Shown in pieces: positions 7,587 to 15,365 of a stretch of 49,643 nucleotides of DNA. Both the position numbers and the translations under genes were made by a program. The notes under the pieces are model-generated. The model was not told the origin of the DNA. It searched no databases and saw nothing but the letters and a program-made list of their open reading frames with translations. This DNA comes from Candidatus Curtissbacteria bacterium RIFCSPLOWO2_02_41_11. GTDB lineage: Bacteria > Patescibacteriota > Microgenomatia > Curtissbacterales > GWA2-41-24. The stretch covers positions 1-49,643 of the forward strand of contig MFBU01000005.1 of NCBI GenBank assembly GCA_001775055.1. The letters run 5' to 3'. The stretch's first letter is position 1. Every line of letters starts with the position of its first letter.

Positions 7587-7784
7587 GTTAGGAGGTTACG
7601 GTGACGATGCCCGTATCGGTAAAGGTAATTGGGTTAAGGTTATGATGCCGGTATAGTTTAGGGGTCAGGTTTTTAGTGTTAAATGACTCCTAACTTTACC
7701 TCTCAACCAAACCGGTTTCCTTACCTTTGCACTTACCAATATACGAAACTGGTTTCGTGGCCGATCAACGCTAAACGATTTGCA
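7587..7784. repeat. Dispersed palindromic element, copy A (also in 23S rRNA at 40235)
   Basis: The first 33 nt (GTTAGGAGGTTACGGTGACG...) match 40235-40267 at about 28 of 33 positions. The 3' part (ACGAAACTGGTTTCGT, then CGCTAAACGA) matches the end of the rRNA copy. The element contains the near-perfect palindromes ACGAAAC-TG-GTTTCGT and AAACCGGTTT. Copy A carries internally doubled versions of both halves. The upstream 34 residues of the ORF-track call at 7683 are encoded by it and are not counted as protein. Confidence 0.7.
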
Positions 7785-8048
7785 ATGAACAAACATACTT
7801 TCTGGCATCATCTGGCAATGGTGGTCTATTCGGAGATTATTAATTTAGTCTGGCTTTTGGTGGGGGGAGTGCTGATTCTTGCAGGCCTGGCGATTTTTAA
7901 ATTCGCCCAAGGAGAGTTTTTTAGACTGGCAATCGGACTGCCGCTTATCTTAATTGGCGCCAGTCTAGCCCTTTTTAAACTGCATGAAATAATTTTAGTG
8001 CTCGCCAGGCCAAACAGACTCAAAGCACTATGTGTTTTTTGCCAATGA
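7785..8048 (+). CDS. Small two-helix membrane protein of unknown function
   Basis: I start the gene at the ATG of MNKHTFWHHLAMV; the longer ORF-track version begins inside a dispersed repeat. The 87-aa product has two hydrophobic helices (IINLVWLLVGGVLILAGLAIF and LAIGLPLILIGASLALF) and a short cytoplasmic-type tail with Arg/Lys and two cysteines (LCVFCQ). It is not recognised. Placed between a GT-C protein and a flippase, it may be an accessory membrane protein of glycan export, but that rests on position alone. Confidence 0.5.
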   Translation: MNKHTFWHHLAMVVYSEIINLVWLLVGGVLILAGLAIFKFAQGEFFRLAIGLPLILIGASLALFKLHEIILVLARPNRLKALCVFCQ

Positions 8049-8136
8049 CTCAAAAACAGACTCGGATAGCTGATTTAAAAAAGGGAAATAAGCGCAAGAT
8101 TACTTGAGAACATCCCTCGCGTTTATTTTAGGTTAA

Positions 8137-9630
8137 ATGATTTTTGATTTTTTTAAACCCCAAGTCGAAAAGCCGGAAGAATTAGACCTTAAATTTACGG
8201 CCGAAACACTTAAAAAAAACGCTGTTTCGGGCGTGGTAGTTTTGGCTGTCAGGCGAATTAGCGTCCAGCTAATCCAGACTCTTTCGACGATTATTTTGGC
8301 CAGGATTTTGTTTCCAGAGACCTTCGGAGTTTTTGCGATTATGGTCTTTATTGTCGAATTTTTGGCTAATTTACCAAGTTCTGGTTTTATGGCGGCTATT
8401 ATTCAAAAAAAAGAAAAAATTAAACAAGCCGATCTTTCGACAATTTTTTGGACTGTGCTTTTGGTCTCCGTGTTATTTTTCTTAATGCTTTGGATGATTG
8501 CTCCGCAAGTTGCCAATTTTTATAAGCTCAAGGTCGAAAATGGCCTTACTTTGACAAGACTAATGGCCCTGGCTATTTTTTTGATTAATATTAGGATGAT
8601 CTCCCTGGCTATTTTGGAGCGACAAATTAGGTACTTGCGTCTAAGTATTATCGAGGGTGGTGAGCTTTTGATCATTCAAACACTTGCGGTTTTGATGGCC
8701 ATAAAGGGTTTTCAGATTGAAAGTTTAGTCGTAAGTTATCTAGTCGGTAAGTCTTTGGGTACTTTGGCTTTTTATATTTTGAGTCCTTTTAAGCTGGCTT
8801 TGGGTTTTGCCAAGGATAGCCTTGCCAAATTTTTAGGCTTTGCCCTCAATTACCAGGTTTACTCACTAGCCTATGCCGTTTCTGGTTCGATCGCACCTCT
8901 TTATGTTGGTTATATTGTTGGGCCGGCCGGTACCGGTTATTTAACCTGGGCTGGTGGCATTGGACTTTTACCTTGGGCTTTTTCCGAGCTTATCGCCAAA
9001 GTCTCCTTTCCGGTTTTTTCCAGAATCCAAAATGATAAGAGGCGACTTTCTTCTTCGGTTAATTACTCGCTTAATTTGATTTTAATGGGTGTTTTGCCAC
9101 TGACGGTTATTTTGCTCTTTTTTGCCGAGCCAATTACCAATGTTGTTTTTACTTACAAGTGGCTACCGGCGGTTTGGGCCTTAAGGTTCTTTGTTCTCTT
9201 GAGTGCCACTGTGGCTGTATCATCGGTGGCCGCAAGTTTATTAATAGCTTGCGGTGAAGTTAGGTTTGTGCGGAATGTTTCCATAGCCGCAGCTTTCTGT
9301 TTTTGGATATTAGCTTTCACCTTAATTCCTAAAATCGGCTTTACCGGACACCCCCTGGCTTGGTTTTTGGGTTCAGCTATTCAGTTTTTGATGATTATTA
9401 AGGTAAGACAAATAGTCAAAATTGACTATTTTAGGACAATATTGATTTATTTATTTTTTGCGGTCGTTTCAACACTGCCATTTTGGTATGTAGTTAAAAT
9501 CTTTGGAAATGCTTTTGAGCTGGTGGCAGTTTTAATTGCTATAGTAGTAGTTTATCTGATTCTTGTTTTTCTTTTTAGAAAAAACTATGTTCTTTTTTAT
9601 CTTGGGCAATTAAAAGTATTTCTAAAATAG
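8137..9630 (+). CDS. Wzx-type polysaccharide/lipid-linked oligosaccharide flippase
   Basis: The 497-aa product has about 12-14 transmembrane helices spread over its full length. It starts with a cytoplasmic segment, then RRISVQLIQTLSTIILARILFPETFGVFAIM, the typical opening of MOP-superfamily polysaccharide transporters (PF13440-like). Length fits the family. Such proteins flip undecaprenyl-linked oligosaccharide across the membrane. It stands at the head of the sugar-modifying genes 9728-13073, consistent with export of the glycan they make. An AT-rich TATTTT lies 7 nt before the ATG, possibly a -10 for a leaderless message. Confidence 0.85.
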   Translation: MIFDFFKPQVEKPEELDLKFTAETLKKNAVSGVVVLAVRRISVQLIQTLSTIILARILFPETFGVFAIMVFIVEFLANLPSSGFMAAIIQKKEKIKQADLSTIFWTVLLVSVLFFLMLWMIAPQVANFYKLKVENGLTLTRLMALAIFLINIRMISLAILERQIRYLRLSIIEGGELLIIQTLAVLMAIKGFQIESLVVSYLVGKSLGTLAFYILSPFKLALGFAKDSLAKFLGFALNYQVYSLAYAVSGSIAPLYVGYIVGPAGTGYLTWAGGIGLLPWAFSELIAKVSFPVFSRIQNDKRRLSSSVNYSLNLILMGVLPLTVILLFFAEPITNVVFTYKWLPAVWALRFFVLLSATVAVSSVAASLLIACGEVRFVRNVSIAAAFCFWILAFTLIPKIGFTGHPLAWFLGSAIQFLMIIKVRQIVKIDYFRTILIYLFFAVVSTLPFWYVVKIFGNAFELVAVLIAIVVVYLILVFLFRKNYVLFYLGQLKVFLK

Positions 9631-9727
9631 GTAATAACGTTATTTACTAAAAAAGAATTAAATAATTAATGCTGGCAGTCGCAGATTTTTGGGAGCTAGA
9701 GATGATATTATTGCGACAGTCCAAAAA

Positions 9728-10747
9728 ATGGTCAAAAAGCCTTTGAAAATAGCAGTACTGGGGTGTGGGTATTGGGGGCCAAACCTGGTCCGCAACTTTT
9801 CTAAAGATAAAAATTCAGAGGTGGTCATGGTTGTGGACAAAGATTACAGTCGCCTTAAATATATTAGAAAGCTCTATCCGAAAATTATAGTTTCGCAAAA
9901 TATTTCAGATTGTTTTATTAAAAATGCTTGCGATGCAGTAGTTGTAAGCTTGCCTGTCTCGATGCATTATGCTGTTGTTGAGAAGGCTCTCAAGGATAAT
10001 AAACATGTATTTTGCGAAAAGCCTCTGGCAGAATCAGTGTCCCAAACCGAAAAGCTTTTCAAACTAGCTGGAGAAAGAAAGCGGGTACTGTTTGTGGATT
10101 ATACTTACATTTATTCGAATGAAATTAGGTATTTGAAAAAAATATGTAAAAAATTGGGAGATGGTATTTATACCATAGATATGAGACGTCTTTCTTTTGG
10201 GATTTTCCAAAAAGATATTGATGTAATATTAGATTTGGCACCACATGACATCTCAATACTTATTTATTTACTTGGCGAACCCGAAAAAGTATTAACTGTA
10301 GGACATGCTCACATCAATAGGAAAATTGTTGATGATGCGCATTTGGTTTTCGTCTACAAAAGAGGATTACTAGCTCATATCCATGTTTCATGGCTTTTTC
10401 CCAAAAAGGTTCGGGATATTACGATAGTTGCTAAAAATAAAATGATTGTTTATGACGATACGAAAACTAAAGATAAGATTGAGATTGTAAAAAAGGGTGT
10501 TAGTTTGCAGAACTTACCTAAGCCCCCTTACTATGCAACATATAGAGATTTTGCTTACAGGTATCGGGTAGGTAAAGGATTCATACCGAAAATTGCAAAG
10601 ACAGAGCCGTTAGAAATTGCTTGTAGAGAGTTTTTAAAAAAGGTTCTTCAAGATCAGTCAAATGATGCAAATTTAAGTTTGAAAGTGGCAAGGATACTTG
10701 AGACATCTAAAGATAGTTTAAGGGGGCAGTCTTTTATCCATGTTTAA
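9728..10747 (+). CDS. Gfo/Idh/MocA-family NAD(P)-dependent sugar oxidoreductase
   Basis: I prefer the ATG of MVKKPLKIAVLGCGYWG over the TTG at 9689 because the Rossmann fold begins there. The dinucleotide site is GCGYWGPNLVRNF; the EKP motif (FCEKPLAES) supplies the conserved Lys; and DLAPHDISIL supplies the catalytic-type His/Asp of the C-terminal domain. At 339 aa it is full length. Members oxidise or reduce nucleotide sugars or inositols; WlbA-like 3-dehydrogenation of UDP-sugars is possible but cannot be decided. The gene overlaps the following ATP-grasp gene by 8 nt, so they are translationally coupled. Confidence 0.85.
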   Translation: MVKKPLKIAVLGCGYWGPNLVRNFSKDKNSEVVMVVDKDYSRLKYIRKLYPKIIVSQNISDCFIKNACDAVVVSLPVSMHYAVVEKALKDNKHVFCEKPLAESVSQTEKLFKLAGERKRVLFVDYTYIYSNEIRYLKKICKKLGDGIYTIDMRRLSFGIFQKDIDVILDLAPHDISILIYLLGEPEKVLTVGHAHINRKIVDDAHLVFVYKRGLLAHIHVSWLFPKKVRDITIVAKNKMIVYDDTKTKDKIEIVKKGVSLQNLPKPPYYATYRDFAYRYRVGKGFIPKIAKTEPLEIACREFLKKVLQDQSNDANLSLKVARILETSKDSLRGQSFIHV

Positions 10748-11786
10748 GACTATAAGAATTCTTGTCTTAGGGGCAGGTGGTTCACCAGCAACAAATTTTA
10801 TCAGATCACTTCGCGAAAGCCATCATAAATTTTATATTGTAGGAACCGATGCCAATAAGTACTATTTTTGGCGAAGTGAGGCAGATAAAACTTATTTAAT
10901 TCCAGATGCCAAAAAGAGAGGTTATATTGACGCGATTAATAGAATAGTTTCGACAGAAAAGATTCAACTTATCTATGCGGCAAATGATCAAGAAATAGCT
11001 AGAATTTCAAGGGACCGGCAAAAATTAAAGACAAAAGTATTTCTTCCCTCTAAAAAAACTGTATCCATCTGTCAGGACAAATATCTTTCATATCTACTCT
11101 GGGAAAAATCTGGTCTTTGCGTCCCTAAAACTTTTTTGCTAAAGACCTCTATAGACATCAAGAAAGCCTTCGTTGAACTTGGGAACAAAATTTGGCTTAG
11201 ACAGACAAAAGGCGCATTTGGCAAGGGGTCGATTATTGCGGATAATTTTCAAATCGCTAAGGCTTGGGTTGAGTTTAAACAAGGTTGGGGATATTTTACC
11301 GCTGCCAGCTACCTTTCACCAAATTCAATCACTTGGCAGTCGATTTACAGGAATGGCAGGCTGATTTGTGCTCAAGGCCGACGACGGATACTTTGGGAGA
11401 TTGAAGGTAGATCGCCTTCCGGCATAAGCGGAATCACTGGAGTCGGTAAAATTGAAACAAGTAAAATAGTTGATGAAATTGCTCAAAAGTCGATTTTGGC
11501 AATTGATAAAAGACCTCACGGGATATACTCCGTTGATATGACTTTTGATAAAGAAGGAATACCAAACCCAACGGAGATAAATATCGGTAGATTTTTTACA
11601 ACATCATATTTTTTAACCAAAGCCGGACTAAACATGCCAGAAATATTTGTTAAAACAGCGCTAGGTATGCCGACAGAAAGTGGGCTTATCAATCCAATAA
11701 GGAAAGAATACTACTGGATTAGAGGTGTTGATTTTTTACCAAAACTTATAGCAGGTGCCCAGATTAAAAAATATGACAAACAGTGA
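10740..11786 (+). CDS. ATP-grasp enzyme, carbamoyl-phosphate-synthase-like
   Basis: The 348-aa product opens with IRILVLGAGGSPATNFIRSL, a pre-ATP-grasp Rossmann segment. It continues with the ATP-grasp core (KDKYLSY-like SICQDKYLSYLLWEKSG, then WLRQTKGAFGKGSIIA as the nucleotide loop) and a metal/ATP site near YSVDMTFDKEG and PTEINIGRF. Such enzymes ligate a carboxylate to an amine or thiol. In glycan clusters they are thought to amidate or aminoacylate sugars, but the substrate is unknown. The gene is overlapped at both ends (8 nt upstream, 14 nt downstream). Confidence 0.75.
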   Translation: MFKTIRILVLGAGGSPATNFIRSLRESHHKFYIVGTDANKYYFWRSEADKTYLIPDAKKRGYIDAINRIVSTEKIQLIYAANDQEIARISRDRQKLKTKVFLPSKKTVSICQDKYLSYLLWEKSGLCVPKTFLLKTSIDIKKAFVELGNKIWLRQTKGAFGKGSIIADNFQIAKAWVEFKQGWGYFTAASYLSPNSITWQSIYRNGRLICAQGRRRILWEIEGRSPSGISGITGVGKIETSKIVDEIAQKSILAIDKRPHGIYSVDMTFDKEGIPNPTEINIGRFFTTSYFLTKAGLNMPEIFVKTALGMPTESGLINPIRKEYYWIRGVDFLPKLIAGAQIKKYDKQ

Positions 11787-12483
11787 AGAAATCAAAAGAT
11801 TGGAAAAAATTGCCGAACATTTTTCAATGCTCAAAGGAGTTAATGGCAAGTTGGAAAAATATCGAATCAAAACTGTTATGGAAAATGCCATAGGCAGAAC
11901 GATTTTGGATGTGGGTTGTGCAGATGGGGTAATGGCCAAGTCTCTCTCCGGAAAGTTTAGTGTAACAGGTATTGATGGTTCAGTTAGGTTAATTAAAAGA
12001 GCAAAAAAAATAGCCCCGAAGGCAAAGTTTATTTGTACTTTATTTGAAGATTTTGAAACACCGGTAAAGTTCGATAATGTTGTTTTATCTTTTATTTTAG
12101 AGCATGTAGAAAAACCGCAGGAATTATTGGGACTTTCCAAAACATGGGTTAAAAAAGATGGCCGAATAATTATCCTTGTGCCAAATGCTAATTCACTTCA
12201 CCGAATGATAGGAAAAGCCATAGGGATTATTGATAATTTGGCTGAATTGGGCACAACAGATATTACCCAAGGACATCGGCGCATCTATGATTTAGTAAGT
12301 CTTAAGAAGGAGATTGAAAAAGTAAATTTGAAGATTGTTAAAACCGGCGGATATTTTATAAAGCCTCTATCCGAAGCCCAAATGATTAGTTGGAGCGATG
12401 ATTTACTTAATGCGTTTTATGAAGTATCACGATCTATGCCTGCTAAATATTGCGCTGAAATTTATGCCATATGCAGAAAATAA
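11773..12483 (+). CDS. Class I SAM-dependent methyltransferase
   Basis: I start at ATG 11773 (MTNSEEIKRL), overlapping the ATP-grasp gene by 14 nt; the ORF-track start (GTG 11755) adds six residues. Motif I is TILDVGCADGVMAKSL, the acidic residue after beta-2 is in VTGIDGS, and the later motif is VLSFILEHVEKPQELL. At 236 aa it is of UbiE/Methyltransf_11 type. It probably O- or N-methylates a sugar or lipid intermediate made by its neighbours; the substrate cannot be read from sequence. Confidence 0.8.
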   Translation: MTNSEEIKRLEKIAEHFSMLKGVNGKLEKYRIKTVMENAIGRTILDVGCADGVMAKSLSGKFSVTGIDGSVRLIKRAKKIAPKAKFICTLFEDFETPVKFDNVVLSFILEHVEKPQELLGLSKTWVKKDGRIIILVPNANSLHRMIGKAIGIIDNLAELGTTDITQGHRRIYDLVSLKKEIEKVNLKIVKTGGYFIKPLSEAQMISWSDDLLNAFYEVSRSMPAKYCAEIYAICRK

Positions 12484-13073
12484 TCTATTTTGACCTCGAT
12501 GGAACAATTCTTAACGTTTGGAAGCGATTTTGGCAGGTACATACTATTCTCGCAATAAAATCTAACCTCAAGCCTATACCTTTTTTGAAATATCGGAGAC
12601 TGAAGCGTCAGGGTCTTGATGAGTACTTTTACTTTAAAGGAATATTTTCCAAAGAAAAATATTTGAGACTGAAAAGGAATTTATTGGAAGAGTCAAAATT
12701 TCTTGCGCTTGATAGTCCTCATAGTCAGATTGTTGAGGTCCTGGAAAATATTTCTAAGAGGAAGGAAATTGGAATCTTAACACACAGACACAGTAGGAAA
12801 AATCTTTTGTCTCAGCTTAAAAATTGTGGAATTATTGATTATTTTGGTCAGGTTATAAATATCAGTCCTGAGAAAAAAGACAAGGTGAGTTATTTAAAAC
12901 AGAGAGCTACTATCTATCTTGGGGATACATTAGAAGATATCAGGATTGCAAAGAAGGCGAATGTGACAGCCGTTAGTTGTGGTTGGGGCTTTGCTCATCC
13001 ACTTATTCTTTCTAAGGCAAGACCTGATTACTTGGTAAGATACCCGAAGGGACTTCTAAAAATAATTGGCTAA
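12471..13073 (+). CDS. HAD-superfamily phosphatase
   Basis: All four HAD motifs are present in 200 aa: DLDGT near the N-terminus (nucleophile and acid Asp), LTHR (motif II Thr), Lys in PEKKDKVSYL, and GDTLEDIRIA (motif IV). The helical cap between motifs I and II makes it phosphoglycolate-phosphatase-like (subfamily I). In this context it could dephosphorylate a sugar phosphate. It overlaps the methyltransferase gene by 13 nt and converges with the GT39 gene with a 4-nt overlap at the stop codons. Confidence 0.8.
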   Translation: MQKIIYFDLDGTILNVWKRFWQVHTILAIKSNLKPIPFLKYRRLKRQGLDEYFYFKGIFSKEKYLRLKRNLLEESKFLALDSPHSQIVEVLENISKRKEIGILTHRHSRKNLLSQLKNCGIIDYFGQVINISPEKKDKVSYLKQRATIYLGDTLEDIRIAKKANVTAVSCGWGFAHPLILSKARPDYLVRYPKGLLKIIG

Positions 13074-14491
13074 AAGAAGTCCCCTAAATTATAGATTTTA
13101 AGATATTTGCCTCTCTTTTGGTTAAGTTCTTCTTGTAGGGTAAGCATTTGTATGAGAGTTGCTTTTCGTACTTGTGCATGTTCAAGGAAAAATTGAGCAT
13201 TTGCTTTTGCATTGTCATCAAAAGTTTTAATCGGTTCCAAATCTGACTCTATTCTCCTTAAAAGTTCTGTATCTTTAAATGATGCATAAGCTTGATTGTC
13301 CACTACAAGATAGTGATAGCCGTTATCAAATAATTTTCTGAGCGAATTTAAATCGTTATTTGGGAACTCTACTATATCAAAGTTGGGAAGATAAAATTTT
13401 GTAACTGGAAGCTGAGTTGTAATTATTTTTTGGGATTTCGGTTGAGTGAAGGATAAATTAAGATTTTTTTGCCCTGAGTGTAAATTAATATTTTTTAAGA
13501 TACTTATGGTAGCCGGCGAAATAATCAAAAGAATGATGATAACTTTCAGAAAAATTTCTTTAAAAATCTTTTTTTCCAGTACATAATTGAGTGCCAGCGC
13601 CGCTAATATTGAAACCGGGATGGGTAAGAAGCTTATCAGTCTGGGAGCTTTTTGAATATTGAAAAATAAGGGTATGGTAAAAAGTAGAATCCAAAATAGC
13701 AGAAAAACTGTATTTTTTGATCGTTTAAAGAAAAGGCTTGCTGTTGCAAGAATGATGATTGGCCAAGAAAGATAAGTGATAATTACGTATGGATAAAATG
13801 AAAGATCAGTTAATCCAATAGTTGCTCCGTCATTTGCAAGGGTAAGTAATTGGAAGAAGTAGCTTGGAAATGAATGTGAGATTAGATGCGGAATTTCCCA
13901 AAGAAAAAGTGTTGCTATAAAAGAAATAAGCCAAATTACCAATGTTTTAAGATTATTTCGAAATAAAAAAATGAATAAGAATGGCATAAATATTAATTTT
14001 AGGTTCGAAGTATAAGCAAGACCGGCGATAAACCCAGAAAGTAGAGACATTTTGGGTGATTTAAATAAGTTACTTAATAAGATAGCCAAGGTAAGGAAAA
14101 AAAGAGCAGTAGTGTCACTAAGGGTAAGCCGGCTGAAAATTATATGGAGAGGTATGAGGGCGAAAAGTAAGGAGGCCAATATTGCAATTTTTCTAGAAAA
14201 GAGCTGCTTTGTCAAAAAAAATATCACTGGAATAGTAACGGCTCCCATAAAAGCGGATACTAACTGGCCTGCGTAGTCTGTTTCCCCAAAAAGCTTTTGA
14301 GAAACTGCCACTAAGGCAGAATATGTAGGTTTTGCTAAAGAAAGAGGTTGTCCGCCTGTGCCCCTTAAATATTTTGCCTCGTTAAGATAATTTGCCTCAT
14401 CCCAAAAAATCAAACCGACACCTTGAATATTGGATAATCTTAATGTTAATGCAAGAACAGAAATGGTTAGGATAAATAAATACTGCTTCAA
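13070..14491 (-). CDS. GT39/ArnT-like membrane glycosyltransferase
   Basis: The 473-aa polytopic protein has the GT-C signature in its first outer loop, LIFWDEANYLNEAKYL (Asp31-Glu32). A second loop reads SRLTLSDTTALFF, as in dolichyl/undecaprenyl-phosphate-mannose-type transferases (PMT_2). About 11 helices are followed by a short soluble end (ELNQKRGKYLKIYNLGDFF). It should move a sugar from a polyprenyl-phosphate carrier to lipid, glycan or protein on the outer membrane face. It is divergent from the GT2 gene at 14516, with only 24 nt between start codons. Confidence 0.8.
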   Translation of the reverse strand: MKQYLFILTISVLALTLRLSNIQGVGLIFWDEANYLNEAKYLRGTGGQPLSLAKPTYSALVAVSQKLFGETDYAGQLVSAFMGAVTIPVIFFLTKQLFSRKIAILASLLFALIPLHIIFSRLTLSDTTALFFLTLAILLSNLFKSPKMSLLSGFIAGLAYTSNLKLIFMPFLFIFLFRNNLKTLVIWLISFIATLFLWEIPHLISHSFPSYFFQLLTLANDGATIGLTDLSFYPYVIITYLSWPIIILATASLFFKRSKNTVFLLFWILLFTIPLFFNIQKAPRLISFLPIPVSILAALALNYVLEKKIFKEIFLKVIIILLIISPATISILKNINLHSGQKNLNLSFTQPKSQKIITTQLPVTKFYLPNFDIVEFPNNDLNSLRKLFDNGYHYLVVDNQAYASFKDTELLRRIESDLEPIKTFDDNAKANAQFFLEHAQVRKATLIQMLTLQEELNQKRGKYLKIYNLGDFF

Positions 14492-14496
14492 AATTA

Positions 14497-14505
14497 TGTT
14501 AGAAT
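14497..14505 (+). promoter_or_regulatory. Extended -10 promoter (TGTTAGAAT) for the GT2 gene
   Basis: TG-T-TAGAAT lies in the 24-nt gap between divergent start codons. Transcription would start about 4 nt before the ATG at 14516, giving an almost leaderless message. No good -35 is seen, as expected for an extended -10. Confidence 0.4.
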
Positions 14506-14515
14506 TTTACCAGAA

Positions 14516-15310
14516 ATGTCGGCTTTATCTATGCTTTCAGTCGTTGTCATTACCAAAAACGAAGAAAAACAAATTGCCAAATGTCTTGAAACCTGTAGAT
14601 TTGCAGATGAAATAATAGTTGTCGATGATTTTTCTACGGACAAAACTTGCCAGATTGCCAGAAAGTGCAATGCTAAGGTCTACTTGCGCAGACTTGATTC
14701 AATAGCCAAACAAGCTGACTTTGGATATAGCAAAGCAAAAGGTGAGTGGATTTTAGCAATTGCCGCTGATGAGAGAATTTCATTTAAGTTATCCCAAGAA
14801 ATATTGCGAGCAATAAAGTCAAAGGAATATGATGGTTACAATTTTTATTTTCAAAGTTTCTTATTTGGTAAAGCTCTAGGGTCCACACAGACAGATGGAC
14901 AAGTAAGATTATTTAAGAAAAACAAGGGTTACATAACCAAAGAGAGAATCCATGAAAAAATTAGGGTTAAAAGAGGAAAAATCGGCCAATTAAAAAATCC
15001 AATTCTACATTATTCTTATCCCTCGGTTTTTGGAGTTGTTGAGAAATTTAATAGATATACAAATCCAGAATCATACTTAGCATACAAAAGAGGGGAGAGA
15101 ACTAATTTATTTAAAATTAGTGTTGCAGTTCCCAGAGTTTTCTTCTGGCGATACTTGGTTGCAGGAGAATGGAGGGATGGTAAGCGCGGTTTTATCCTAT
15201 CTTTTCTATTTGGTATTTATCATCTTTTATGGCAGTTGAAACTTTGGGAGATTCAAAATAAGAAAGGCAAGCATAAATTTCATTCAGTTCACTATATTCC
15301 CAAAGCATAA
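14516..15310 (+). CDS. GT2 glycosyltransferase, WaaE/KdtX-like
   Basis: The 264-aa product begins SVVVITKNEEKQIAKCLET. It has the nucleotide-binding Asp in IVVDDFSTDKT and an AADERIS motif in the DXD position. The later HEKIRVKR, LHYSYPS and WRDGKRGF segments match the WaaE-like (LPS core heptose/glucose transferase) subgroup of GT2. A second Met (MLSVVVIT) six codons in is an alternative start. It should act in the cytoplasm on nucleotide sugars. It precedes the two large GT-C paralogs and may prime the glycan they extend. Confidence 0.8.
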   Translation: MSALSMLSVVVITKNEEKQIAKCLETCRFADEIIVVDDFSTDKTCQIARKCNAKVYLRRLDSIAKQADFGYSKAKGEWILAIAADERISFKLSQEILRAIKSKEYDGYNFYFQSFLFGKALGSTQTDGQVRLFKKNKGYITKERIHEKIRVKRGKIGQLKNPILHYSYPSVFGVVEKFNRYTNPESYLAYKRGERTNLFKISVAVPRVFFWRYLVAGEWRDGKRGFILSFLFGIYHLLWQLKLWEIQNKKGKHKFHSVHYIPKA

Positions 15311-15365
15311 TTTACCAATTGTCCAATGATAAATTTTAGTGTTAGTATGGTTCTAAGATTTTTTG

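Noticed and set aside
7683-7784. First 34 residues of the 121-aa ORF
   Set aside because: They are encoded by the dispersed element that also occurs inside 23S rRNA, so they are probably not protein.
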